DNA from: Blastobasis lacticolella
Lineage: Eukaryota; Arthropoda; Insecta; Lepidoptera; Blastobasidae
NCBI GenBank assembly: GCA_905147135.1
Contig: LR990049.1
Span: 19,671,428 to 19,735,427, forward strand
Direction of reading: 5' to 3'
DNA length: 64,000 nt
A model generated the notes under the pieces. It searched no databases. It saw only the letters and a list, made by a program, of their open reading frames with translations, and was not told the DNA's origin. Shown here one piece after another: positions 22,066 through 32,520 of the stretch. The position numbers and the translations under genes are program-made. Each line of letters starts with the position of its first letter. The first letter of the stretch is position 1.

Positions 22066-22169
22066 CTGTCCCACGTATAGTGCCAGGCTCAGTTAATAGG
22101 AAGGTAATTCTTTTACCTGTACTCTTCCTATATTATTTTATCTGTATTATTTCACTGTACGTGGGACAG
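22066..22169. mobile_element. 104-bp miniature inverted-repeat element
   Basis: Ends CTGTCCCACGTATAGTG (22066-22082) and the complement of CTGTCCCACGTACAGTG (ending 22169): 17-bp terminal inverted repeats with one mismatch. The interior is AT-rich and non-coding. Confidence 0.65.
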
Positions 22170-22199
22170 AGCAGAGTGGGTGTAAAATGAGGCATGGAT

Positions 22200-23060
22200 G
22201 AAATGGCGGCAGGTCTCAGCAACAACATTAGCGCAATTATAGAAAGATAAGGAGCAACACTGCTCCCGGTATTTGCCCCGCGGCTTAACGCGCAGGTCTA
22301 TCACAGGACTCGGGCAGTGAGACTCTCTCCGTGTATAACTTTACAGGTGTCTACTTTGCCAATATTGTCTCTCCGAGTAAGAAAGGAATCGATCTGGGTG
22401 GCGCTCCTTCCACTCTTGTAGATCATCAAATGCTCGTGTTTCTTTTAGGAAAAACGTGTTTACGATGGCCAAATCGGCAGCCGCACACTTTCGTAGAATT
22501 TATTTCCCTTCAGCGTTACGGCTCCCAAAACCAAAATTGCCGTAAACACAGCCAAACTCCACACACTTCTCACCCACATGACCGTCTAGATCGCCACCAA
22601 CAACAATACCCTGTGACAACGGAATGTTTCGTAGTACTTCCCCGAATTTCTTCCTGAACAGCGCCTTATACGCATCGCTGCAACCGACCTGTGGAGCGTA
22701 GGCGCTTATCAAATTGGTCACGACCGCTTCGACAAGCACTCCCACAACCATAACGCGGTCGCTTATATGCTTCATATCCAAGACGCTGTCCCGAAACTCC
22801 ACAGAGAGCACTACCCTCATGCCGTTGTCCCCACTCCGAGAGCCCGTGCATATCAGTTTGTAGCCGTTCCCGATATTGCGGGACCTGTTGACTTTCCAAC
22901 GAGTCTCCTGCACGAACACCACTGCCACCCTTCGCCTGGCGGGCACATCGGCCAGCTCACGCGCTCGTCCGGTCAGCGTGCCAAGCCCTGCCCACTGCCA
23001 CTTCAGTCTGGTAATCCTTAGAGCTATGTCAGTGGCCTTGGTTCGCTTGCGAATCATTCC
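22200..23060 (-). mobile_element. RTE-clade LINE endonuclease remnant, chimeric
   Basis: The open frame at 23057-22500 reads, in order, KRTKATDIALRI and LKWQWAG, which is C-terminal RTE sequence (compare RQRTKVTDIAHRI and LKWQWAG in the copy at 33212-33616). It then reads GTLTGRARELADV, VVFVQETRW, NLISAYAPQVG and VVGGDLDGHVG, which is the N-terminal endonuclease domain. The Glu of the QETRW motif and the Asp of GGDLDGH are the expected endonuclease residues. Further endonuclease-derived sequence (FLKET, DRFL, VIHGESLTA-like) continues in broken frames to about 22200. The reverse transcriptase domain is missing. It is a dead fragment with the C-terminal piece joined ahead of the N-terminal domain. 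Confidence 0.8.
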
Positions 23061-23453
23061 TGATTTCTGATTCCTGACTCATTTCTGAATCCTCTTCCCT
23101 ACATACCACATGATGGTCATGTGATGCGGAGAGACGAAATGAATATCATGTGACATTCAAAGATGTCTAGGAACAAAAAAGTAATTTTTGAAATAAATTT
23201 ATGGTAAAACTGTTTCTCAAACGTAAAAACTGTTTTAAATACACAAAATAAATATAAAATTTTTATTCGCTCAAAAACCCCGTATTTTACGACAAAATGT
23301 ACAAAAACGATTTTAAGAGGTAGCCACATAATATTGCAATTCTTTCTAATTTATGGTTTGATTTGTTTTGACGTTTTGTTTGTTGTCAATTTGTGGTGTC
23401 ACATTTTGTTGTGATTGCGGTTTTACGTTTTGAATATTTAAATTGAAGAAATC
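23061..23453 (+). promoter_or_regulatory. Intergenic region upstream of the CHRAC1-like gene
   Basis: AT-rich with several TTTGT/TTTTG repeats and a GC-poor leader. No TATA box is evident near the start codon. It must hold the promoter if transcription starts close to the ATG, as is usual for small housekeeping genes. Confidence 0.35.
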
Positions 23454-23977
23454 ATGGCTACGCCGAAAGCCGAGAAGGATTTGCATTTGCCCTTATCTCG
23501 AGTTAAGACAATAATGAAAAGCTCTCCAGACGTTGACGCAGTCGGTCCAGAGCCGTTGTATTTGGTCACAAAAGTCACTGTAAGTTTTACCGCCATCACC
23601 ATAACCTATAGGCAAGCCTATGGGGTGACTATTATTCTTGTACAATATGGTAGTAATACAATAATTTACACGTCGCAAATGTTTTTACAATATTTCAGGA
23701 GCTATTCGTCACAGACCTCGCAAAGAGAGCGCTCAAAAATAGCAAGAACAGTTTACTGGAATACAAACACATAGCTGATGTTGTGCAGGAGGACGACACA
23801 TTAGATTTTCTCAGGGAAATGATGCCTAGAAAAATTACTGTGAAACAGTATAAAGAGATGATGGCAAAGAAGTCTGTAAATGGTGATGAATCGGAAGAAG
23901 ATTCCAGCGATATGTCCAGTGATGAAGATAGCAGTGAAGAAAGCTCGTCTAGTAATGATAATGAGAATCAAGACTGA
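23454..23977 (+). CDS. Chrac1: CHRAC1/CHRAC-15-like histone-fold protein
   Basis: Probable small histone-fold subunit of the ISWI/ACF1 chromatin accessibility complex, which pairs with the CHRAC-14/POLE3 histone-fold partner to help nucleosome sliding in the nucleus. Exon 1 is 23454-23579 (donor GTAAGT) and exon 2 is 23699-23977 (acceptor TTTCAG). Both join in phase 0 to give 134 aa, close to the about 130-140 aa of animal homologues. LPLSRVKTIMKSSPDV at residues 12-27 is the family hallmark. The histone fold runs to about residue 95, ending DDTLDFLREMMPRKI. The C-terminal tail (104-134) is Ser/Asp/Glu-rich. NF-YC/POLE4-type histone-fold proteins are the alternative, but the SRVKTIMKSSP motif and acidic tail favour CHRAC1. 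Confidence 0.88.
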
Positions 23978-24603
23978 AGCAAGAAAAATTGATAGTTTAA
24001 TTTATTTTTGCATTTAAGGAAAGTTTGTATGAAGGGATGTTCGTTTGGTTTTGTAATTGATCTGATAAGTTTAATTTGCCTATTTAATATAGGTAACAAA
24101 GTTTACACATATTATTAAAACTGACCCTACTTTGTAATAGTGTACATGATTCTTAAGCATACACTAATCTCAATAATTATGGAAGCTCTGAAGTTACACA
24201 CACAGTTTCACAGTCAACTTTGAAGTTTACTGTGAAAATATTGTACACAAATCAAAATATGTATGTCTTGGTAAGTATGTATTTAAGAACATTTTTATTC
24301 AACAACAACAGACAAACATAGTTTTGTTTATAATCTACTTTAGATTAATGTATGTAGTGTTGTTTATGTAAAGTCATTGAGCATTAAAACACACCACAAC
24401 TATTTCTGTAAACTTGCTCTTGCAGCTAGCTTCGGATCCCCCATTAAGGTTATGTAGAAAAATGTAACACAGATACCTGATAAGATTTTTTTTATCTCTT
24501 GCAGTACAGAAACTAAAACTACTGAATATTGTAGTTATTAAAATAATTGTAAACACTTACTTGCATAATGTTTTAAACTATTGCAGTTATTATAACTCAT
24601 TAT
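23978..24603. other. CHRAC1-like 3' flank; nothing else recognised
   Basis: AT-rich sequence. A possible ATTAAA poly(A) signal lies at about 24113. No other gene is seen. Confidence 0.4.
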
Positions 24604-24905
24604 AAAAGTATGTTCCAGGTTTCCCACCACATACCTTTTATTTATGAGTATCCCAATATTCAATTCAAAATTTCTTTATTGAGTAGGACATTAACATATC
24701 TCTTTCAATCATAAAAAAGGAGGGGGTAGGAAAGTAGGAAGGAAACACACAGTGACATGTTGGCTGCCCCAGGGTTCGAGGACACTAGTCAATGCATCTT
24801 GGTCACAGGACGACTGGAAAGCTGTGGGCGCTGTGCGGTGTTGGCTAGAAATATCAGACTACTCGTAAACAAACGTATAGTGTAGGAAACCTGGAACATA
24901 CTTTT
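24604..24905. mobile_element. 302-bp element with 21-bp perfect terminal inverted repeats
   Basis: The left end AAAAGTATGTTCCAGGTTTCC (24604-24624) is matched exactly by its complement at 24885-24905. Internal phrases ('ggtcacaggacgactgg', 'gctgtgggcgctgtgcgg') resemble those at 43390-43430. Related ends ('gggtatgttccgggtttcc') occur at 43315 and 52449, so it belongs to a dispersed non-autonomous family (repeat-H). Confidence 0.75.
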
Positions 24906-26492
24906 AAAACACTCACTTGCAGTAACTGAGAGCATTACATATAAAAGTTCATTTTAATAAATAGTAATTATTATAATTAATGTGTATTACACTAGCAGCA
25001 CATAGTGCTGATGTGTGTATGTCACTGCACTTGTGTCCAGTGTTTATCAAGTTTGTTTTTTAAAGAGTTAACTAAAGGAGCACTTATGACAGTTTGTGGT
25101 ACCTGATTCAGCAAGAAGTGATATCGTGGATTGCTTGTATCTCGAAGACTCTAAGAATGCAACAGTGTTCTCTCAAGTTTTTGTTAATGACAAATATTAG
25201 TTTTAAAATGATAAACATGTTATAATTGTATTGTTGATTTATGTAATTGCTGAATCTCTCTTTCCTCTTTTAACATGATATTCTAAGAGCAAAATAAGAA
25301 AATCTTTGCACTAAATCCTACAATCCAAACTAGCATTATAAAAGTGGAAGTAACTGTGTGTATGTCTGTTTGCCAGGTAAGTTTTGATGTCTTGAAAATT
25401 TGGCAAGGAGATAGATGGTGTTCTGGGAAAGGCAAAGATTGGAAAGGACATTACTACCAAAGACTTATCAAAGTTCATTCAGACGAAGTCATACGCTAAA
25501 GCTAGCTTATAAAACAGCTTTAGTAGTTGCAATTAAATGTGGTAAGTAGCGCCATCTGTCTGATTTGCGATACAATATGGATGCATAAAATAGTGCCAGT
25601 AAATTACAGTAGATGGCGACACATGTATCATGAACGCAAGACTTGCACAACGTATTCGATTTTTTTTCTAATATAAAGCGCACTCCACATGTGGACAGTT
25701 TCGCGGGAACACGAGAATGTAGAGGGAGTATTCGCCTATATTCGTGTAGTCCCGTGCATGTTTGGCATGTCTCGCCTATTTCATAGACTAAGTAGAGATA
25801 GTTTGTTGTCATCTCAATTCGATCGATTTTATATTTATATTTCTAGCGCTTTTTCCCGTAACAAGTTAGGGGTACACTTGACCATGATCCAGGATATTAG
25901 TAGATCAAGTAATTACAGTAGAGAAGCTGCCATCACCTCTGTGACCCTGTTTATAGTACATTACCGATATTACACCGATGAATCGATAAAATGTCGCGCG
26001 TTTTGACACCACCACATCCCTAATAGGCGAGAATGTAGAGGGTCGACCAAAGTCCCGGCAAAAGTTTCGCCGGAAGTTTCGGCGAACATGTGGAGCGCGC
26101 TTAACAACTGAAAGAAAACTCGGATAACCTCCCACCAACTTTACATATCCATAAATATTTTCTATACTACTGAACGGATTTAATGAAACAAAGCTAAGAA
26201 CCATCTCAATTAAACTGGCTTTCAAATACTGAAAACGGCATCCAAAACGGTCCATCCGTTCGGGAGCAGGGATGCCACAGACAGATACACAAAGCCACAG
26301 ATACACACGTCAAACTTATAAAATTACACCCCTCTTTTTTGTCGGGGGTTAAATAGTGACTTGGACAGCACACTCACGGGCCAAAACTTGATTTGCAGTT
26401 CCGAATCAACAACAAATTGACAGTTTTATGTGAGGGTCTTAGAGAAGTCTACCAGCACATCACCGCGGCTGTCACCTCTCCACGGCAGTCGT
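24906..26492. other. No gene recognised; repeat scraps
   Basis: AT-rich sequence with a SINE-B scrap at 25878-25950 (minus) and a repeat at about 26160-26330 that recurs at 54785-54950 ('gaaacaaagctaagaaccat', 'gatgccacagacagatacac', 'gccacagatacacacgtcaa'). A family with 'cgattttaatgaaacaaa'-type phrases is also seen at 50220. Confidence 0.45.
26160..26350 (+). repeat. Dispersed repeat shared with 54785-54950
   Basis: Shares 'gaaacaaagctaagaaccat', 'ggctttcaaata', 'gatgccacagacagatacac' and 'cacagatacacacgtcaaa' in the same order and orientation with 54785-54950. The style (sentence around a 'ctgaacggatt' start) suggests a non-autonomous DNA element, possibly Helitron-like. Ends are not defined. 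Confidence 0.5.
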
Positions 26493-26575
26493 CTCGTGAC
26501 CACGGTGGGTGTAACCCTACCGAAACGTCGGGAAAACAAATCGAAAAGGTACGTCGCGTGTAAGTCCCGTCAAAT
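26493..26575. repeat. Short inverted-repeat element, 5'-truncated
   Basis: Shares 'ggtgggtgtaaccctaccga' and 'aaacaaatcgaaaaggtac' with 8818-8872 and keeps the right end GTCGCGTGTAAGTCCCGTC. See 8798-8872 for the other end. Confidence 0.55.
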
Positions 26576-26719
26576 ATAATAATTAAAACTTGATTATTGG
26601 CATTGCGTTTTTTCCGTTGGGGTAGGCAGAGACAACATAAATCTACTCATGATTCCACGTGCTAAAGTCCTGATTAATCTCTTTCGCTACTTCCACATTC
26701 ATAACTCTTTTCATACCTA

Positions 26720-27240
26720 GGAATATAGATACATGTCGCCGCAAGACGTGCACTGCCGAACATAGGCCTCTCCTCCTTCATCAAGGCCGTTGCATTCATT
26801 AGTTCCGCTTTCACGAGGTCGTCCATCCGTCCAACTCATGAGCGGCCGTCCTACGCCGCGATTCCTAATACCTACGTGGTCGCCAGTCGATAACCTTTCC
26901 GATCCATCGACCATCGATTCTATGAGCTACGTTGCCTACTCATTGCCTCAGTTTTGCGACTAGGTGACCTATCTGCTGATATCCTTATTGCTGATCCTAT
27001 CACGTAGAAAAACTACAATCAGAGCTCTCTTCATCGCCCGCTGATTGTTCCTGAGCCTTGTGAGGCCGTTCATGAAGCACCACTTCTGTGATCCGTAAGT
27101 CATCATTGGGAACATACACTGATCAAAGAGATGAGTAATTTCCCGAACGCTGAATATACAGAATAAGCTTAGCTGGATTTCTCGATTGACCTCTTTATCG
27201 AAGTTGGATCTACCTAATCAAACCGTTTGTCCCAAGTCTT
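26720..27240 (-). mobile_element. Degenerate RTE-type LINE reverse transcriptase C-terminal remnant
   Basis: On the minus strand, broken frames give MMTYGSQKW, LRNNQRAMKRAL, RDRISNKDI, a GVGRPLMSWTD block and an ending EAYVRQCTSCG. These correspond in order to MTYGAETW, QRAMERAMLG, KDKIRNEVI, VGRPPARWSDD and EAYVQQWTSIG in the copy at 33212-34472. Stops and shifts show it is long dead. Confidence 0.65.
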
Positions 27241-29214
27241 TCTTTTAGTTTGTTAGTTTTAAGTATTTGAATGTGTTATTAGGACCAAATGAAGTTACGT
27301 CTATGTCTATGTCTATTACCCATTCAATTTCGTAGTGTTTACATTTTATGTTACGTTTATTTGTGTTACCTACCCGAAGCAACGATTCACACAATTGTCA
27401 CAGCTTGCGGTTTGTATTTCAACCTACTTACTACTTACTTGTTCACTTAGCGTAACAAACGATGCGTGATGCTGAGAACTAGCGCAGCCGATCTGCATGC
27501 GTCACCCCCTACCTGAAAGAGCTCGTTTAGCAGTGGTCCCTTAGTTTTGTAGATTTTCTGTTGGCTTACACGCGAAAGTTCAAAATAACGTTTCTTGCTC
27601 GTACGTAGGTACAATACTAGAACATAAGTGCGTGCCACCTACTGTCCAGTTATTTAAAGGGGTTTTTATAAAGTAATTAAACTTGTATTTATTGTATAAA
27701 AAATACCCTGGTGATAAAGGATGACTTACTTAGGTCTAAGGGACAGCTAATGCCCTCTTCTTAAAGCAAACTAATTCTGGCTGAAGATTTACGAAATACC
27801 TTGTATGCTGCTGTAGCCGCAATGGAATTGTTCTTGAAGTGGTAATGTACTTGTTCTCGTGTACTACTGTATCGTTTGTACTGTACTATCAGATGTGGAA
27901 TGAGCTCCCGGCCACAGTGTTTCCTTTGGACTGTGACATGGGATTCTTCAAGAGGGAGGTAGGACATTACGAATTTGCGAGGGTCATGCCAAGAGAAATT
28001 AGTTACTCCCAAAAAGATTGGAAAGTTAGCGACCTTTATGGCTAAGACTGGCAAATTGTTTTTTGCTCTGTGGTTACTCCTGATCCGGTTGTTTGATGTT
28101 TGATAACAAGTTGTCGCGTAGGCTTGTTAAATTGTGTTAGAAGCACTTGTTAAAACATTTTTTTACAACTTTTATATTTTTCTGAGAGATTCTGGGGCTC
28201 TATTATTTAACCGGTCGCCTCTAGTGGGAACGGTTTCCAAATTTGATTTTCGCCATGAAAAATTCAATACTTTACTAAACATAAAACTTATATGGATGGA
28301 CTCGTTATTATTTGTTTACGAAGAGGGAGGTTTTCTACTAAGAAAACCTCCTCTAGTGATGGTCCTGGCTCCATGACATTATAGTGACTTTTACGACACC
28401 CGCCAAGGGTTCGTTCTACTCTGCCGATTGTTCACGGCAAATGTCTGCAAAATGAACTTTTAACCTTGCTGCTTGGTCCTCCATACGTAGTTTACAAACA
28501 CTCGGTACTTACTCAAGGTGTGTGACAAACAAACTTACGTGAACATTTACATAATGTTGATAACTGGCTGCCGAGGTAAGATTTTCATGTTTGTAATCGC
28601 GTGACCGTATCATGCGATTATCATTATGGCTTGGCTCAGGGTCGATAAGAACTGTATTAGTGTATTTGATATTTAGTTTACTACACTCACGATAGTCGTA
28701 AGGTCGTAGCATTGCAATTTGCATGGAAAGGTTGTTCTATTTCGGCGGCACTAATCCTTGCTCGTAGATATTGCGTTACGCTAAAAATCGTACCAGTCAT
28801 TCCTATGCTCTTAGCACTTAGTTTAGCTACTAACTACAATGGCGACCCGAAATTGAGTCAACCTGAGAGCAAGCCGGTTTGACTGTCTCTAGAATGAGCA
28901 AATTATTTAATTAGGCTAATCTAGGGTAGGAAAAGTAACTGCTTCCGAGCTCTCTTAAAAATCGATGGCCATGGAAACATTAGAAAGGGTCAAATTGCTA
29001 GAAACTGAGACAGTAGCTTCACTAATAGTAACTGTAATGAGTAAATAAAGCATTAAAGTTCCGTAATGTTGGTTGATGCCACAAAGTCAAGCCATGAACA
29101 AACTTCTTATGTTGTCACAGACGCATTAAAATAAATAAATAAATATGGTTGGACAATTCACATAGTGCCATTTAAATATGCGTGCCAATAAGCTCAACAC
29201 TAGGGATGCCAAAG
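27241..29214. other. No gene recognised; one LINE remnant
   Basis: AT-rich sequence with no convincing exon. A LINE reverse transcriptase end lies at 27889-28054. A repeat-F scrap with 'cgacacccgccaagggttcg' and 'tctactctgccg' is at 28390-28435. Confidence 0.45.
27889..28054 (+). mobile_element. CR1/Jockey-like reverse transcriptase C-terminal remnant
   Basis: The frame reads MWNELPATVFPLDCDMGFFK, the same terminal block as at 12010-12085, then a diverged tail. Only about 55 codons remain. Confidence 0.65.
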
Positions 29215-29309
29215 ACCGAGCGAGGTGGCCAAGAATAGCAGGAAGGCGGACCCTGGGCCCTCGCGTGCTGCGCGGGGGCGCAACCGCGACATAACGCCAA
29301 GTTGATGAT
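29215..29309 (+). repeat. SINE-B 3' fragment
   Basis: Contains 'aaggcggaccctgggccctc', GC-rich 'gcgcgggggcgcaaccg' and 'gacataacgccaagttgatg', aligning with 9195-9255. It abuts the SINE-A copy at 29310. Confidence 0.65.
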
Positions 29310-29775
29310 GAATTCACGCAGCGCCATCTAGCCCCAAAGCAAGCTTGTGTTAAGGGAGCCAGAAAACTGATAAGTAAGTAAGTAAGTAAAAACTCTTTAT
29401 TGCACACATATTATAAGACAATATACAAAAATCAGCATAATATACATGCGCGCAAAGGCGGTCTTATCGCTTTAAGCGATGATAAACTAGTTGTATATAT
29501 ATTTTTAAATACATATCTATTACTTAAACATAACTACACCCAAACCCTAGTGTCAAATAAGAAGAGACTTGGCGGGTCACGTGGTTCGACTTGCTTAGTA
29601 GGCGATTACCTGCGCGAAATCCCCTCTACTGCCATTTGACAAGTCTCTTCTTTCATGACGCAGATTATAACAGAAATTAAAATTCATCATTTCAATGTCT
29701 GCCCGGCCGGGAATCGAACCCGGGATGTCTGCGTGGCAGACCATGTTGACTAACTGAACCACTCAGGTCATCGAT
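29310..29775 (-). mobile_element. SINE-A copy interrupted by two other repeats
   Basis: Minus-strand SINE-A. The 3' end is at 29310 ('attcacgcagcgccatctag'), and the tRNA-like head at 29700-29775 has 'gggaatcgaacccggga'. The body is interrupted at about 29372-29500 by a repeat reading 'aactctttattgcacaca' to 'aggcggtcttatcgcttt' (related to 41950-42060). It is interrupted again at 29550-29667 by a TA-targeting inverted-repeat element. The stack gives an order of insertion: SINE-A first, the others later. Confidence 0.8.
29550..29667. mobile_element. 118-bp inverted-repeat element at a TA target
   Basis: Inner inverted repeats AAGAAGAGACTTG (29559-29571) and CAAGTCTCTTCTT (29640-29652) are perfect complements. 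TA lies on both sides (29548-29549 and 29668-29669), and removal rejoins the SINE-A phrase 'acacccagacccgtaacag'. A second copy, reverse orientation, is at 45261-45384. A TA duplication is typical of Tc1/mariner-type movement; no transposase is encoded here. Confidence 0.8.
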
Positions 29776-31440
29776 GAACGATGAATCATTTCAGTTCAGA
29801 ACTACCATGGCAGGCATAATACTGAATTTTTTGAATACCCTCGGTGTAGTTTCACTGATTTCTCGGCTGCTTAACGAGCGGCCCGACCCAATGGGCCGTA
29901 TAATCGAACGCGCTGCCGATGTTGGCAAACTGTCTCGGTACGCAACTCATCCGGCGGCGACCGGAGTTGGTAATCGCTTTCGAGGAGCCTGGTGCAATGC
30001 GAAGCCGTTGCAGGGAGGAAGGATGGGGCAAAAAACGTTGAAATTCCTACTAGTTCAAGCTAGAGCATACTAGTCAAGCATGTGGAATTGTTTATATAAA
30101 AATAACGCACTCACAAAGACAGGTATATTGGTTGTAAGTAGTGAATATATCTCTAATGAGAAAGCGAAAGCACGCGTGACGCAAGTCTAGATGTGGACTG
30201 GGGGTACTTAGTGCAAGTTAGAACATTTCTACCCCACCACCGTCCTGAGTCCGATTTTTTAAACCAGAGCGCGCAGAGAGTATTTTTTAATTAGTCCGGC
30301 AGAGTCGTGAAAGAATTCGTAAGAATTGCGCATTTAATGATAGAAGCATACAACTTCGTACACGTATATAATAATTTATATGTAGAGGGTTGATTTTGAA
30401 TATGAGGCCATTTTTGATTTCCTCTATAGCAGTAATGGGGGGCGAATTAACGAACGATAACGATTACATATATATTAAGTATGGCCATTGCTTCGTGCAT
30501 CGTACCTACAAGCATGACTACCGCGCAAATCTAGCGAGTAATGTTATGAGTATTTACAGAAGATGCGAGTGGACGAGTCGTAACTACTGCATGTCTCATA
30601 AAATTAACCAAGTTGGCTACTTAAAGTACACGTTGCATTCATTAAGTAGTAAATACTCCCGTCGCCGCATAGTGAGTGATCTCATAGTGGAGACAAGTTA
30701 TTAATGACTAAGACACAGTCCAAGGCCCAGTACACACCGTCTAGGTACTTAATATTGGCAAAATTAACAGTACATTGTTAACGAAATACTTATAGCATAC
30801 CAACTAGCAAAGCAAGCGCACTATCGCATCAATTATTAATCAGCTGAAGATATAAACGAGGCTCTCAAGTATCTGCCACCAACGGATCCTTGAAAATTTC
30901 GGTCATTTAATGAGACGGAAAATCTAGAAAAATTTGGCAAAGGTTAATGGGACGGTCACCAACTAGATGGACCAATCTGTTGAAGGTTGCGCCATCCAAC
31001 AAATTCTGCGACGCGGTGCGGCTGGCGATGGGTATGAGCAGTTGGAGCATTTGGTGATCGTCATACCACGATCCTCAGTCATGAGGAACTGACTACAGAG
31101 AGACAGAGAGAGAGAGTCCTATTAGGTATCTAAAATGGCCCTACAGCTTATTTAGGCTGGGGCCCTACTGCACGGAGAAAAACAGTACGTACCCTTTGTA
31201 TCATCAGTTTGAATGAAAATGATAAAAGTATTTATTGCATTAGGATTACGTTAATTAATTTCTTTTCAAAAGTCAAAAATCTAACGGAAAACAAAGGGAA
31301 AGTTAAGCGAGCTCATCCAGGTAGGGGCCAAGCATGCAGACCGATCAGCGCGCACGAGGGCTTACGAGGGCACATAACCGCTTAGGCGAATCAATGAGCA
31401 GTTTTCCAATAGGTATCTAAAGCATTCCTAACCACTCACT
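29776..31440. other. No gene recognised; one LINE fragment
   Basis: Moderately AT-rich. The frames at 29774-30073 and 30390-30704 carry no recognisable motif. A LINE C-terminal remnant is at 30945-31110. Confidence 0.4.
30945..31110 (+). mobile_element. RTE/R1-like LINE C-terminal remnant
   Basis: The plus frame reads GRSPTRWTNLLKVA, then CDAVRLAMGMSSW, a stop, and YHDPQS. GR(S/P)xTRW followed by a xAVRLAxDRxxW block and an ending like HDxQS is the usual C-terminal end of such LINEs. A GAGA-rich run follows. Confidence 0.6.
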
Positions 31441-31758
31441 AGATGGCGCCCCGACAATTTTGGTAATTGATAATCGCTTGAAATAGGTTCTTAGCGGACA
31501 GGATATAAACACTGGGTACGTTGTATTGGATAATATTGTATTTGTCAATAGTTTTCAACCATTTTAGAGGTTGTAATAATAATGGAACATAGTGCCAACT
31601 TCTATAAATATTTCTTTTTTAACTTCGTTCAACCTTTAACAGTTATGTTTATATTAATAAACATTTTATTTCAAGTTTAGTATTAGTTGGCTGCATGAAA
31701 TCACTGCCACCATCATACAGATTATAAAAAGATTACCAAAATTGTAGGAGCGCCATCT
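31441..31758. mobile_element. 318-bp element with about 27-bp terminal inverted repeats
   Basis: The left end AGATGGCGCCCCGACAATTT (31441) and the complement of the right end AGATGGCGCTCCTACAATTT (ending 31758) continue with TTGGTAAT on both sides. That is 27 positions with two mismatches. The interior is AT-rich and non-coding. Confidence 0.7.
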
Positions 31759-32520
31759 ATTGATGCTTTTTGAAACCAACTATCAATACCTACTGGAAAA
31801 CTCCTCATTGCGGCGCGTGCCCGGCCCCAGCCAGCCCGCCGGTGCGAGCTCCGGCACGCACCAGCCGGCCTACCCGCGTCGCCCCCTAAGCTCGGAACAA
31901 ATAAGTAAAAAGAATGTCGTCTGTCTGTCAGTATGCCGCTTCAGTTAGGAAAATGGCCATCTGTAGGAGACAGAAACGGCAAGAAACACACAGGTACATA
32001 TAAATATGATTACATTGCATTGATACATTTGTCATTTTAATTGAGTGAGCCTGTCTTGATTGGATTATGATGTAAACCTCTACAAATTGGTCAAGATAAC
32101 TTAGAATTAAAAAAAATAGAAAAATAGTACAGCAAAAGCAGGCCAGTCCACCAAGGCAGCACCCGTTCACGAACATGACGCAGGGCCCAGCCATCGTCCA
32201 ATTCAACCATATTTGAGGGAAGATAACGACCCGACCTCCACTCCACTACCAGGCAGACTTTTAAGTGAGCATGCACTGCCAATGCCGTACATGTTTAAAA
32301 AAATTGTTATTGAATGACTATTCCTCATCAAATCATCCTCACCCAAAATTCAAATGCGTTACTATAACGAGTCAAATTATATAAACATGTATTCAGTCTA
32401 TGAATACGTCTATTTAACTTAGGGTCATTATTTGTATATGCTTTCTTATACACAAAGTAATTTTATTAAAATATGGGCCTGAATTTTTTGAAAACTCTTT
32501 TTTTTTTACTTATTGACTAG
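31759..32520. other. GC-rich coding-like patch then AT-rich sequence
   Basis: The patch 31797-31895 has GC-rich third positions in the plus frame reading SLRRVPGPSQPAGASSG, which looks like an exon. No good acceptor lies at its start, so it is not called. Minus-strand frames around 32091-32282 (HLKVCLVVEWRSGRYLP) have no recognised family. The rest is AT-rich. Confidence 0.35.

Noticed and set aside
32091..32282. Minus-strand frame HLKVCLVVEWRSGRYLP
   Set aside because: It has transposase-like or gene-like flavour but no motif that I can name, and no supporting flanks.
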